A stretch of 64,000 nt of DNA from Strongylocentrotus purpuratus (taxonomy: Eukaryota > Echinodermata > Echinoidea > Camarodonta > Strongylocentrotidae): the NCBI RefSeq assembly GCF_000002235.5, contig NW_022145596.1:3523352-3587351 (forward strand), read 5' to 3'. The notes below the pieces were generated by a model that ran no database searches, had not been told where the DNA came from, and saw only the letters and a list, made by a program, of their open reading frames with translations. Shown here piece after piece: positions 12,759 to 25,415 of the stretch. The translations under genes were made by a program, and so were the position numbers. Numbering within the stretch: position 1 is the stretch's first letter; every line of letters starts with the position of its first letter.

Positions 12759-13265
12759 CGCTAGCCAGCACTGTTCTTGTCATCGATGATGTAATGGCGG
12801 AGGAACGCTTGTGACATTTCTCTCCTCCTGTCAGGTGCGAGGGTTCTCACCTCCTTCAAGGATGATGGAACACATACATACCACGGAAGAGTTTCATCCC
12901 GCAGACAATGAATCTTATATCTTCCTTCTATCTCTTTTTTTTTCTCTTACATGATTGATTTTGTGTATCATTGACGCAAGCGCTAGATTGATCAATCATT
13001 CTATATCTACATCCCTTATTACTACTCTGCCGGTGTTCTCTATTTCTAGCTCACTTCCTCTCCCTGTATTGCTCTATTTTTTATATTTTTCTCTCATCTT
13101 TCTCATCAATGTTTTCTCAATCTTGATTCTTCCTTTATCTTTGTCTCCATCTTTCTCTAATCGCTATATTCTTTCTCGATACCATTATTACCGTTCTCTT
13201 CTCTGTACAGTTCCAGGCTCTTCTCATGACCCTTCTCTTCCTTCATTTCATTCTTAATATACCCC

Positions 13266-13266
<1 letters not shown>

Positions 13267-13323
<57 letters not shown>

Positions 13324-13325
13324 CC
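13267..13325. repeat. (CT)n microsatellite
   Basis: Uninterrupted CT for more than 50 bp. It lies between the two copies of the 12.6/14.0-kb inverted repeat. Confidence 0.95.
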
Positions 13326-13987
13326 CATCTCTCTCACTCTTCAAGTTCAAGTTCACCTATCCTGCCATCACCTTTTCATGCTGTTTCTCTTTTGTCTTTG
13401 ATGCTACATCAAACAAATCTGCAAATGTCAAATCTGACAAGAAGTTGATATCAACTGGAATATACTTGACAGAATGGAAGGCTTAATGGACCTATCCAAT
13501 CAACTCTGTGATCAAGATAGAGCAGTTCCTTCACAAAGGTAACCAACAACAATTGGACATGAACATTACCTGTACTTAGACAACCTTTATATGAACTCTT
13601 AACATTTTCATCTAATTCGAATACATAGAAGTTGGAGTCAACTTTGGCAGACTGATAAATGGGATGAAAATTTGAGTACACTAAAGGCTACAGTGCAATG
13701 TTTGTGTTCAAGATGGCTGTTAGACGTTAGAAATGTCATATGTTCTCCTGATATTTGTTTTTTCTGACAGAAACCCCCACATAATTCTTTGCCGTCATCA
13801 ATTTACATGTACGTCATAATGCCAAATTGTAGCTGTTAGCCAATCTATTGCTTCTTAATGAGACAGTGATGTGTCTAATCAAAGGTTAATTACATCATCA
13901 TAGAATCAGTGGAAATTACGCAGGAACAATGAGTGATTAAGCTCTGGAATGCTTAGAAAGAGATCTCTATAAAAGAGCTACAATGGA

Positions 13988-14163
13988 CTGCATACAGACA
14001 GCTTAATTATCAATATCTAGCCGGTGAGATGCGTTGTAGACAGTCATGATGTGATAAAAGATCTTACAAATTTGTATATAGATAAATGGCAAGAGTAAAA
14101 GGCCGAAAAACTTGCATGAAACCAAATGGCAAGCAGATTTTATTTCTTGACGGAAGGGTCTCA
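13988..14163 (-). repeat. Dispersed inverted repeat, right copy
   Basis: Reverse complement of 12580-12758: AAGGCCGAAAAACTTGCATG and TTAATTATCAATATCTAGCC are shared, with a few indels. The two copies enclose a long CT tract. Confidence 0.7.
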
Positions 14164-15813
14164 AAAGTTTTTTTTTAAATATATATATAATATTATCATG
14201 AAAAACACTTTGATAAAGTATAAACAAAAAACATTTTTATACTGTATAGAATGAAGATAACACCATGTTTCTATAAGCAATGCATCACATTTGGCTCACA
14301 TCAGACTGAGAGGAATTCCCAATTATACTGGCAAGAATTCATAAAGGAGGTTTAAACCATCATTTACATAACCCATGGTTAAAAATAAGTGCAAAATAAG
14401 TGCAAAATAAGCGTACCTTGCCTTGCACGCATCTAATATTGGACCTCTAATGCTATTTTCTAGTCTGTAGGCCTACGATCGATGTTTATACAATGATTAT
14501 TTATACAAGTTTTATATCAATTTCTAATTGTCTGAAAAAGCTATAAGAAATCCTATTTCATACACATTCTCAAATAAATCCACGTGGACTGGGAGACGAA
14601 AAGTGCAGACAGCTCTGAAGTGCACTGTTCTTAAGAGATGGGAAGGGCAAATGAATATAGATTGAACAAATCCTGAGGGATCATTCCAAACACATTCATC
14701 AGCTGAACAAACACAACTGATAGAATTAACATCCACATCTCTCTTCCACGTCTCTCTTCCACCTCTTTCTTCCTCGCTGTATATTAAAGAGCATTCATAT
14801 CATGATATTGCAAGAGTACCGGTAATTATATGCATGGACTATGAGACAGGTAGCACAGAGAATAGGTATAAATTAGTTCTAAATCATGATCATCCACCAG
14901 TCCTTACAGAACATTTTGAATTAAAGCAAAATGTGATTAAGTTAGATTAATGATTCTTATATGAAATGATTTAGCTATAAATGAGCCTACACCCTGGAAG
15001 CTTATGATTTAGCAAAAATACTAATGGAGAGGAGATAGCAAGGGTAATCACAGAGTAGCTGATTTGTGTTTCATTGATCACAAGTTTACAATTCATCTTT
15101 TCTTTAGATTTTCCTCAAACTTTCACACATCTGTACATGTATATACAAATATAAAGTTTTGTTCTTACTGAAGCCAACAAAAGGCAAGGGTGAATTTCCC
15201 CTCTAAAAATACTGTGCCAAATTATGTTGAGATGTAAAATCAGTCCAAGGTGTTGTATATGTAGCAAGATACTAAAAGAGTAAAATAATTTCAACAAAAT
15301 TGAATTTGGGAGATTATGTTTATCGACAAGACACTTTTACCAACACACCTTTTTACATGTAAATGGTTTTTGTATAACAAGTATTTTAGTGAACTACACC
15401 AGAGTTATCTCAGTTTTAGTATTCAACAGGTGAACTGTAAACTTTCTTTTCTACTTTCTACACGCATTTCGGTACTATTCAGTCACAATCTACACATAGA
15501 AAATATTTCATCGCAATCACAAACATGAGAAAAGCAGAAGAATTGGAGTGATGCCCTCCTGGTTGCCGTGGTGATGAGGAGGATGGGAATAGGAATGACA
15601 TGTAATCATGGAGCATGTCCAGTCAACCTAACACACATATTGATGATAGCCCTACTATGAAATGATTGGAAATTCATGCATGTACAGAAGCAATCATCAA
15701 CTCTTCTAGATATCCTCCGCTAGTATGCGCGTCCAGACTCTGAATGGTCTTTGCGAATGAATTTTGGGTATAGAAGGCATATAAGTCATGGCTTTGTTTT
15801 ACCTCATACTTAA

Positions 15814-16356
15814 AGGGCAATCCAACCCTTGGAATAAGTTCATTTGAATGAAAGCAGAACAATAACAAAAACAGAATGGCAAAAGTTTGAAATGAATCGA
15901 CCAATAGTAGTAAGGAAGTTATGAATGTTTGAAATATGAGATCACTAAGTCTATGCGAATCTCAAATTTGTAGACTGGTCAGTGGATTGTGACGTAGGAT
16001 GTGGATAACTCTCCCATTTGCCGTGTTAAAAAATATCACTTATTTCTGTTTTTCTCCCTTGGAGCACTACTCAAAATTCATTATAGATAGCATATTATTA
16101 TGGGTCTTTAAAAAAGAATAGACCCTCCTGAGATTTCAGTCATTTTATATGTTGGACCAGATGGGAAAGTAGTCCGGCGCTACATCACATTGCCAATACT
16201 GCTTCAGCCAAGTGTCCATACGTTTAGTGATTACTATTTACAAAAATTCATAACTTTCTTATATTTAGTCAGATTTTATTGAAACTTTCATCAGTTTGCT
16301 TCTTTGATTCTTCTGCTTTCGTTTATAGTAGACGTCTATTTGGGTTGGATTTCCCT
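15814..16356. mobile_element. TTAA-flanked MITE, family A copy 1
   Basis: TIR AGGGCAATCCAACCC on the left and AGGGAAATCCAACCC (reverse-complemented right end), flanked by TTAA at 15810-15813 and 16357-16360. Length 543 bp, no transposase. TTAA duplication is the hallmark of piggyBac-type transposition; this assignment is inference. Confidence 0.75.
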
Positions 16357-16627
16357 TTAAGTTAGTTTATTTAAGTTTTATAATGATAGGCTTGTTTGCT
16401 TGTTGAATGGTTTTGACAGAGCTACTTATTAAGGTCTGCAAACTGATTATCAATCAGTCTGCATCTACATCTGTTATGTAAAATGTAGAATATCTGTTCT
16501 AATGCACTATGACTTCCCTATAGGCTATGGTTCTTAAGGATAGCCTGTAAAATGTTGACTTATTTAGTCACAAACTACATGCTACACAGGAATTTGAATA
16601 CCTAAATATATCAGGATGATAGACCAT

Positions 16628-16703
16628 ACTACCCCCCTCCCTCCATCCCCCTCTCCATCCCCTTCTCCATTCCCCTCTCCATCCTCCCTCTCTCCTCTCT
16701 CTC
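16628..16703. repeat. CTCCATCCCC minisatellite
   Basis: About five imperfect units of roughly 12 bp (CCCTCTCCATCC type). Confidence 0.75.
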
Positions 16704-17998
16704 TATTCCTGTTTTTCTTTCTGATCCGCTCTAATTTGCCCTCGCTCTCAGATTTATATCACTGGATAAGCTGTACTCCTCTTCTTCGATTACATGCCAG
16801 ATCTCTAAACCTCTCTCCATTCATTCCACCTACGTATTGTTTACATGTACGTAATATGCCACTTTGCACTTGTCCCATCGTTAAATGAACCCACGTCAGG
16901 CTTAATAACGTCACAATTGTCGAGCTTGAATAACGTCTAAACTGTCAAGCTTAATAACGTCACAATTTACAAGCTTTCCATAACACTGACAAGCCTTTTC
17001 TTGGCCTCTAAACCACAGACTCTTCTCGATTTCTCTGCAATTTATCTGTTCTTGCAGTCTTTAAAATTGATATGCACCACAGGTTTTACCACTTCTTCAA
17101 AGCAAATTTAAATTGTACTAACTCCCTGATTTTTTTCCTCTTCTAGTGTTCCGGTTTATGTAAATGTCTATTTGTCATTTATTATAATGTCTACTTCCTC
17201 CCTCTACTCTGCTCTCCTCATACTCCCCCAATCACGCCTTCGTCCATTTCCGATCATCTCACCAACTTGTCTCATTATAGACCCATTTACACAGCCAAAA
17301 AATCCATATGAAAACGTCTGTGTTTGTTAATTCTTTTTTTGTTGTGTGAGTTGTGCGCCTGCATCACTTGTCGCTGCCCTGCATGCGTTAGCACGCAAGC
17401 GAGGAGAGTTATGTGACCAACAAAACGTAATGATTCACCGTGTTTTGAGAACGAGCATTTACACGCAAAAAAACAGTGAAGTTTCTGCCAGCATTTAAAA
17501 AAACTGCACTGCAGAGGTGGGTATTTTTTAATTTGAATCTCTTATCATGTTTATGGGTATTAATCCTAACACTTTATTCTAACACTTCTCCATTTGAATG
17601 CTAGAAGCCTAAAGAAGTTTTGTTGATGAATTACAGATTGTTCTGTCATCTCTTAAGTAGTTGGGTAGTTGTTAATATTAGTAACTTCCGTCAAAACACA
17701 GGAAATGAGAAAAAATGATGGGTTTTGCTTGAAATGTAAATGCATCTATCATCCATATTCCTCTTCTTACCCACTCATTCCTTGAGCCTGAGGGACTACA
17801 ATCAATTTTTTTTCAATGAAAGAAAGAAAATCCTTACCATCATCTGCATCTTCCACCTCTCATTCAATGAACGCACTTGCACTCTTCGCTCTTCTTATCA
17901 CTCTCCTTGCATCCTCCTCAAGGTTTAACCTCTTTATAAATACTGCCTATCCACCTGAACATCAATAACTCTTTTCTCTCTGAACATTAAACATTTAA

Positions 17999-18456
17999 AG
18001 GGTAATCCAACCCTTGTAATAAGTTCATTGGTATGGAAGTGAAAAAATAAGAAGAATAATAGAGTGGTGTAAACGTGAAAATATGAGATTATTAATATGA
18101 ATATCAAATTAGCAATTTGGTCAGTGGATTGTGACATAGTCATGGATAATTCTCTTATTTGTAGTGCACAAAAATATCATTAATTTTCGTTTTTCTCCGA
18201 AGTACCTTGTCTCTTGAGCAATACTTAAAATATATATATATGTCCTCTTAAGAGAATAGACCCTACTTAGTCATACATTTTTGAAAAATTGAAATTTTAG
18301 TCATATTGTGTGTTAGAACAAATGGAAAAGTTGTCAGCCACTACATCACAAAGACATAACGATTATTTGTCAAATTTCATTAAAACTGTCACCAATTTGC
18401 TTGTCTGCTGCTTCTGCTTACCTCTAAGTCATTCGCTATCAAGGTTGGATTTCCCT
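17999..18456. mobile_element. TTAA-flanked MITE, family A copy 2
   Basis: Same orientation as the copy at 15.8 kb: TIR AGGGTAATCCAACCC and AGGGAAATCCAACC, with TTAA at 17995-17998 and 18457-18460. Length 458 bp, about 85 bp shorter. Both copies share an AATAAGTTCATT block next to the left end and a TTGTGACRTAG block in the middle. Confidence 0.75.
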
Positions 18457-18874
18457 TTAAACTTACTAATGGCTAGGTTGATTCTAATCTTCCCTTTAGC
18501 TGTTCAGCCATCTCCCTTCCGAACCCTTTAAAAGCATTCTTCATTTTTTTCTTACAGAAGCCGCATTGTCACGGTGTATATTTCTCTCTACACATTACTC
18601 CATCTACCACAACATCAATCTTTCCCTTAGCTACTAAATAAAAGAGGGGAAAAAAAACATCCCTGATGGGTTAGATTAAATTTCCACTTCCTGCTTCTCA
18701 TCAGAGGTAATCCTCCTTTCCACTGGGATGTGGTTCAAAATCTGGGGCAGGCGTGATAAACAACAGGAAACTGATCACCACTCAAGCGACTGAGCTACAT
18801 ACAATTTTTCCTTCGTTTCATATCCGATCCGATCGCTCCCTTCTTCAACTCTACACTCAACTATTCCACTTGGC

Positions 18875-18979
18875 TGTCTTTTTCTCCTCCTCCTCCTTCT
18901 TTTTCTTTACCCTTCTTCTTCCTCTTCTTCTTCTCTTCTTCATCTTTTTCTTTCCTCTCTTTCTTTTTCTCTCTGCCTT

Positions 18980-19018
<39 letters not shown>

Positions 19019-19062
19019 TTCTCTCTCCTTATCTCTCACTCTCTCCCTCTCTACACACTGTT

Positions 19063-19103
<41 letters not shown>

Positions 19104-19143
19104 TTCTCTCTCCTTATCTCTCACTCTCTCCCTCTCTACACAC

Positions 19144-19184
<41 letters not shown>

Positions 19185-19200
19185 GTGTGCTCTTTGTCTC
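18875..19200. repeat. Compound pyrimidine/(TA)n minisatellite
   Basis: A TTC-rich lead-in, then two full units and a partial third. Each unit is a CT run, a TA run, then CTCCTTATCTCTCACTCTCT and CCCTCTCTACACACTG. Length differences lie in the CT and TA runs. Confidence 0.85.
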
Positions 19201-19703
19201 TTCACTCTCTCTCCCCCTTTCCACAAATGCTATTTGACAGGTTCATTCATATCTACTGTAGATCGCTTGCTACATACGCCTTAGCTCTATGTAATTCATT
19301 TCACCCTTTTATGACAGGATTTATTCTTAGGGCTAAATTGATCACATCTTGTCCCTCAAATTGGCAACGATAATATTTTTCTTTTATTGCTACATTGTTA
19401 AAAATGAAATGCAATGTCTGTGAAAACAATTTACATGGGAGGGAATGTTATAAAAAAAAGTTTAAAATTTGCTAATATTGATAAAAAAACAATGATTTTG
19501 AATTTCTCAATGTGTTGCCAAATTGAAGACTTTTTGCTTATTTTCCCCTTTTTTAAATTCCTGACATGAACTGCAAGACAGCCATGAGACAAAAACGGAT
19601 GCAGTATAATGCAGAAATTTGTGCTATTTCTACTCATGAATCTGGCATATTTTTTACGGCTCAAATTTATTGAGCCAAACCACAAACAAATGTGGAAGGA
19701 TTT

Positions 19704-19740
19704 GTCATGAAAGGGTTAATACCCTTCTGGCTCTAAGCAG
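19704..19740. repeat. Short palindromic repeat, copy 3 (half copy)
   Basis: Only one arm remains: GGTTAATACCCTTCTGGCTC then TAAGCAG. The partner arm is absent or reduced to AAGGGTT. Confidence 0.45.
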
Positions 19741-20964
19741 ACATCAAGTGTTTTGATGTTCTTCCATCTTTTTTTCCTATTTATTTCTCTTTTACGTATG
19801 AATTTTGATTTCCCATTGGAAAATATTACAAGTACTTGGGCAATAATGTCCTGGAAACTGGCACAAGCACAAGTAAATTAAATGTATGGAAAAACGTTCA
19901 TTTCCCTGGGTAGCAACTGAAATGAATTCATTTTATTTTGTTTTACTCTGTCTGGACTCAATCCCAAAGTGAAAACTAATATAAAAATTTGACTACTTTA
20001 ATCCAATTTGATTGAATCCATTTAGTAGCGAAGTGGATTAGAAAGGATGCTGAAACTGGGGCACACAGATCAAAAGACTTTGCAAATATGTTGACTGGGA
20101 ATGAATTATTCTAAAGGCATTAAATACTTATAAAAGCTTACTGTATGATATAGATTTTGTCTCTTATTAATGATGAAAAAGGAAATGAATGATAACAAGA
20201 TAATCTCACTTTACAAACGTAATTCCAAGAAGTACCTTAACTTTCATATATTTATTAAAGCAGACTAGATTTCTATTTGTTTTCATGATATAAAAAAGCT
20301 TGCAAACTTGTTTCACTAGAATTGTGAAACTAACCTCAGAAATATTTCTTCCAGGCAAATTTCTATCTGGATAGGAATTATAGGAATGGAAAACATATAC
20401 TATCCTTTCAGGTTTAAGTTAAAAATGACTTTCTACATGTATGATGATACACTATAAACCGTGCATCATATAATAAAAAATCCCAAGGAAAAAATGAATT
20501 GGCTATTCATACAGGAAGCACATTAATCCAAATTGATGGATACATATACACGAGTGATGAAAAATGATTGTCAGCGTCTTCATTGCCCACTAATCCCTCT
20601 CTCTCAGAAACACCAAAACGATTATCGTAGTTCTTTGAATTTCAGCTCAAATATTATCTTTTCAATGAATATTAAATGAGTGGAAGAGGGAGATTCCTAG
20701 TATCGGGCCATTATAAGAACTACTGTACCACATTATGCATTCATAACGCTGAGCGCTCCATCCTACCATGCCTGATGATCATTTTCAATTCAAGCACTCT
20801 TTATGAATAAGTAACGACAAAAAGAAAATGATTAAGCTTTAACTCTTTGAGTAGTGTAGTAGTGTACATCGGCCTGATGAGCCGTTTCCCGGAGGCTAAA
20901 ATGGAATCACACCACGTGCACGTAAATGAAATTCAGTAAAAAATCATCTTGGCTTTTTCCTTAA

Positions 20965-21353
20965 AGATAAACTTGAGTTCTGGTAAAAAAAAGAAAATGT
21001 ATTCTCACAGAATCTAATGAAACTTACACTGAACGTTCAAGATTACAAATAAATGTCATGTGCCAAACAATTTTGGAAGAAAATGTATACCGGCTGAGTA
21101 ATGAGCATAGAAAGATAAGGAAATCAAGGTAGTACTAGCCCAGACACCATTTGTGTTGTCCCATATACATCTTTCTGTGTACAGTGATTGTTACTTTACC
21201 AATACTGGGCCAAATTTATGATGATTTTGATGATTCCAGAACCTTGCACTACACACCAATACTTACACGTATACTATATGATCAACTTTTTCTGATCCAT
21301 TCCATACCTTTTCTTTCACAATGCAATCGCATGACCAGAACTCACCTTTATCC
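20965..21353. mobile_element. TTAA-flanked MITE, family B copy 1 (decayed right flank)
   Basis: Begins AGATAAACTTGAGTTCTGG after TTAA (20961-20964). It is the inverted counterpart of 27222-27603 over essentially its whole length; shared blocks include CAAACAATTTTGGAAGAAAA and AAGATAAGGAAATCAAG. The right end reads CCTTTATCCTCAA, so its TIR and TTAA are mutated. Confidence 0.7.
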
Positions 21354-21445
21354 TCAATATGCTTGGACAAATAGGAAGTGATAAAAAGCAAAATGGAATC
21401 CAAATGTTATTTGGCTCACCATAAAAAATGTTTTATATTATACCC

Positions 21446-21509
21446 TCTGCTTAGGAGGCAGAAGAACGTTAACTCTGTATAATATTTAATTCCCTTTTTG
21501 CTCTAAACA
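21446..21509. repeat. Short palindromic repeat, copy 4
   Basis: CTGCTTAGGAGGCAGAAGAA then CGTTAACTC on the left; TTCCCTTTTTGCTCTAAACA on the right. 64 bp. Confidence 0.5.
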
Positions 21510-22350
21510 TACAATATACTGAATACTGTACATGTATGTACATATACTAGCATGGGGCATGGCAAAAGTATGACCTACAAAATGTAGTGTCCATGCACTT
21601 TTTGAATCATGGCACAGGAAAGTGATGTTGCCTTGAATGCTTATTATAGCTAATGTGCAGATCATCCCATTGGGTATGAGATAGAAGCGGTAATGAGGTG
21701 ATAGAAGGAGACAAAACCTCCTAATTGGGATATAATTAGAAACCAGGTAGCACAGAAATAGCATGATGCAAAAAAAAAGCAAGATAATTGAAAGGGAGGA
21801 CAGATCTAGTATTTTTCAACCTCAGCAGGAGAGTAACCTAATAAAAAAAGGGAGGAAAAATATGACAGAAAGCAACACAGGAATGAGTCAAACATAACAT
21901 CAAAAAGCATGGATGGGACATATACTTAAAACCTATTAAATTACTTCTACAACTTGATTCAGTATCTGTGAAGTTACTACGGGACCCAACTATTCCCCAA
22001 ATTGATCCATAAAATATTCAAACCTTATACCAAGCAATAACACTTGTCACTCCCTCGGCTATGAACAAACGAGGCCAAAATCATCCAGCAAATTTATCTT
22101 TCCACTCCTCGTTGATATGACTTGACCTTTCAATTTCATATGGACTTTTACTAATGATGTATTGCCAACCCAAACTGGATGAGGGCAGGGTTATTTAGGT
22201 AATTTATGTAATGAATGGCGTAGAATTGACACTAATGAGTTATAAATGAGCAAGGATTCGAGTAGACACTTCAATTGGGTGATACTGAGCAGATGGATGA
22301 AATAACCGAAAATGTTAATTCCTCGGTCTTCAGTGATAATATTACTGTAT

Positions 22351-22424
22351 CTGTTTGGAGCCAGAAGGGCATTAACTCTGTATACAAGTATATGAGAAAT
22401 ACTGCCCTTCTTGCTTCAAAAAGA
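22351..22424. repeat. Short palindromic repeat, copy 5 (best preserved)
   Basis: CTGTTTGGAGCCAGAAGGGC then ATTAACTC on the left; CTGCCCTTCTTGCTTCAAAA on the right. The A/T-rich centre resembles copy 2's (TATATGAG). Confidence 0.6.
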
Positions 22425-22916
22425 CAATTAATGGAGCTCAAATATTGCCCGTATGAGTAGAATTGATGAAACGATATATCATTCAAAATTTCACATCCCT
22501 TAGAATAGTGACACCATTTCTCTTAGCATAAACAAAAATACCTATTTCAGTATGGATAACACGACTATCACAGAAACTGACATATTAGAACGGTGAAAGT
22601 GGCGAGTGAAGAATTTTCCATAATAACTCCCATGCAGGCTGTGCTGATGGGAAAACACATTATTCCATTCCATTTATACGTTGCGATGTAATATTTCCCG
22701 TGAGCTCAAACAATATTACCGATGAAACGAATCGTCATAATGCGCTTAAGGGTTTCTGGCGATGATATAGGATGCCCAGATATTGCTGAGGTGGATAGTA
22801 TCGATGGAAAGATCCATTATTCAAATCTCTCAAGACCGCAATATGATCCGGTTAGTCCCGGATGATATCAACACAGATAGTTTGTATGATGGCAACCATA
22901 TAAAATATTCATATCT

Positions 22917-22995
22917 TTCTTCTCTCCCTCTTCTTCTCTTATTTTCTCATCTCTCTCTCTTTCCCTCTCTTTCTCTCTCTATCCCTCTTCTCTCC

Positions 22996-23040
<45 letters not shown>
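22917..23040. repeat. (CT)n microsatellite
   Basis: Imperfect CT/CCT leading to a pure CT run of about 40 bp. Confidence 0.9.
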
Positions 23041-23450
23041 AATTGATCTTCCATAATATTCAATAACCATAGCAAAATGATGACTTTTCAAAAAGAACAA
23101 ATATTACACGTGTATACCTACATACACATAGCACTATTTGTCATAATTTATGACACAGAAGAAAATGAGCTCATGTGATATGCATTACTAAAACACCTAC
23201 CGGTACATGTACGTTCAGTTAACATAATTGACAGACCTACTTTGAGAGCGTAATAACATGAATCTTTAATCTCTCTTAAATGCATCGAAATCATAAGCTG
23301 CTTCACTATGATTACAAGATATTGAGAAGCAAAGATGGCGAGAGAGATAGCGAGAAAGAAAAAATATGGGACAGAAAGAAAAATCTTCACCGTAATTCAA
23401 ATTTCAAGTAAATATCAGTAATATTTCTCATTAAAATTTTTTTTCCCTCT

Positions 23451-23624
<174 letters not shown>

Positions 23625-24056
23625 GTCTCTACACAACTTCATTAGTCAGATATCGAAGAGCCAGCAATTTAATTAGCACAGTCCTGAAATAACTTTTCTC
23701 AGCAAACACTCAATTAGCAGACCATTTCATCACTGTGCTTTTTTGTGGGAAACTTGTCATCATCCCATTGTTAATGAAAATAATAGTCCTCTATCTGGCA
23801 AGATACTGCTTGAATTAGCAGTAAAAATGTTCCCTGACTTAATTCTCAACGCTAGAGTGTACCAGCAATCATGAACTACCACCATCTCGTGTACACAAGC
23901 ATTTATTTTTATTTTTAAAGAAATCACATTTCTAATACCATTAAGGTTCCATTCTTGGGTTTGAATGGAGACAGGAAACTTCACCTTTGGCCTTATTACC
24001 TGGGAAGCACTTATCAATCTAATTTCTGAAGCTCTAGCTGATGAAGAAGTGCCTTC

Positions 24057-24122
24057 GCTCTCTCTCTCTCTCTGCCTCTCTGTCTTTCTCTCTATCTCTA
24101 TCTCTCTCTCTCTCTTTCTCAT
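24057..24122. repeat. (CT)n microsatellite beside the methyltransferase exon
   Basis: Imperfect CT repeat in the predicted intron, about 190 bp downstream of the exon's donor. Confidence 0.85.
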
Positions 24123-24307
24123 CCTGTCTTCTCAGCATATCCATCCTTTTTTTCCTGTTCGTCTGTAATCTGCCTACTTTAACAAACAGGAAACAAGGGG
24201 GGGGGGTGTGAAAGATTAAATTTAAGCCAAACGTCTTCAGATATTAACTTTGAGATGCAAGAAATTAACTGCTGCACATTTCAATTGAACGTTGCTAAGA
24301 TACTCAC

Positions 24308-24563
24308 CGACATCAGCTACGATACTGCCAGGTTCCAGCTCCAACAGGAACTCCTTAACCCTAGGCCATGCCTTGTACCGCGTATCACTGAAGTGGGGCG
24401 CGATACGTTCATAGACATCATGGACATGTTTCTTCTCCAAGGCAACGGACTCTGCTTCACGATCCATGGGATAGGGTCAGAGGTCACGACCCCTAGATGG
24501 GTCACCTTTCCCCAGATAAATGATGGCTTGGTGGGTGATGCCACATGGAGTAGTCAACAAGAT
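24308..24563 (-). CDS. TRMT9B: First coding exon of a TRM9/ALKBH8-type tRNA methyltransferase-like gene (TRMT9B/KIAA1456 type), partial
   Basis: The ATG at 24467 opens 53 codons plus one base. It contains LEKKHVHDVYERIAPHFSDT and AWPRVKEFLLELEPGSIVAD, which match the N-terminal Rossmann entry of TRM9/ALKBH8-type SAM-dependent methyltransferases; the wording is closest to vertebrate TRMT9B as I remember it. Family members act on the wobble uridine of tRNA or are related to enzymes that do. The exon ends in phase 1 inside the glycine that starts the SAM-binding motif (VADV-G), at a consensus GTGAGT donor (24302-24307). A TTTATTTCCAG acceptor (AG at 24564-24565) precedes 96 nt of 5' UTR, which carries an in-frame stop at 24477-24479, so the start is well supported. 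The SAM motif GCGTG, the HHF-type motif and the rest should follow in exons at lower coordinates. I could not find them and they may lie outside the window. An upstream non-coding exon should lie above 24.6 kb. Confidence 0.85.
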
Positions 24564-24717
24564 CTGGAAATAAAGTTATATGAGAAATGCTAATGGTTAG
24601 AAAAACGATTTGATAAAGTAGAACTGAAATATAGAGATCTATACAAACTAAATTTATTCAAAAATGGATAAGGTTTATTTATACAAGGATGATTGAAAGA
24701 CATACACACATAAATAC

Positions 24718-24802
24718 AAAGAGAGAAAAAGAGACAGAGAGAAAAAAAATAGAGGCAGAGAGAGGAAAAGGCAGAGAGAGGAAGAGGGAGAGAGATAGAA
24801 GG
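24718..24802. repeat. (GA)n purine tract
   Basis: Imperfect GAGA/GGAA run in the intron upstream of the methyltransferase exon. Confidence 0.85.
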
Positions 24803-25415
24803 AATAAATTTACAGAAAGAACTGAATAGATGAATTTCTTTTTAAAGAAAATGTGACAGAAATGTGGCAGAGGTCCATATGAACTCCAGCCATGATGTTT
24901 TACAATATACCAATCTACTTTTCACTCAAGAAAAGTTAAAGATTTCAAGATGTGACAAGCAAATCCCTTGCATACAGCATTCACCTTCAATGATCGAATA
25001 TACATGTAGAATAGTCCTACCGATATCTGCATCCCTTGTCCCATTAGGATATGCATGGCCCAACATACAATCACGGGTAAGACATACATTTAAAGGTCAC
25101 ACAATCAATAAATATCAACATGTTTGCCAAAACAAATACTATACATTCATATCTGCATTAGATCTTCTTTTTTTCCTTTTTTTTATTGAATTAATAATAT
25201 CATGAGCTCTAATGTGTCATCAAATAGTGTGCCAATCATTACTACCTTTTTTTTTTTAACCATATCATTAGTGAATATGTACAAAATCTCCCGAGCATAA
25301 AGTATCAGGCATGACCATAGTATGGATCCTGAAAAAATAACCTCTTTCTATTACACCAATACACCTCTCATCCATCATCACTTTGAAAATGTTTCTTGGC
25401 AAAAAAACTTTAAGG

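Noticed and set aside
18753..19373. 206-codon ORF
   Set aside because: Translation of CT/TA microsatellites (SLSLSL, IYIYIY).
20866..20915. Hammerhead-ribozyme-like core (CTGATGAGCC...GGCTAAA)
   Set aside because: Stem II can form, but the essential GAAA is TAAA, stem III is almost absent and stem I does not pair next to the core. Most likely chance.
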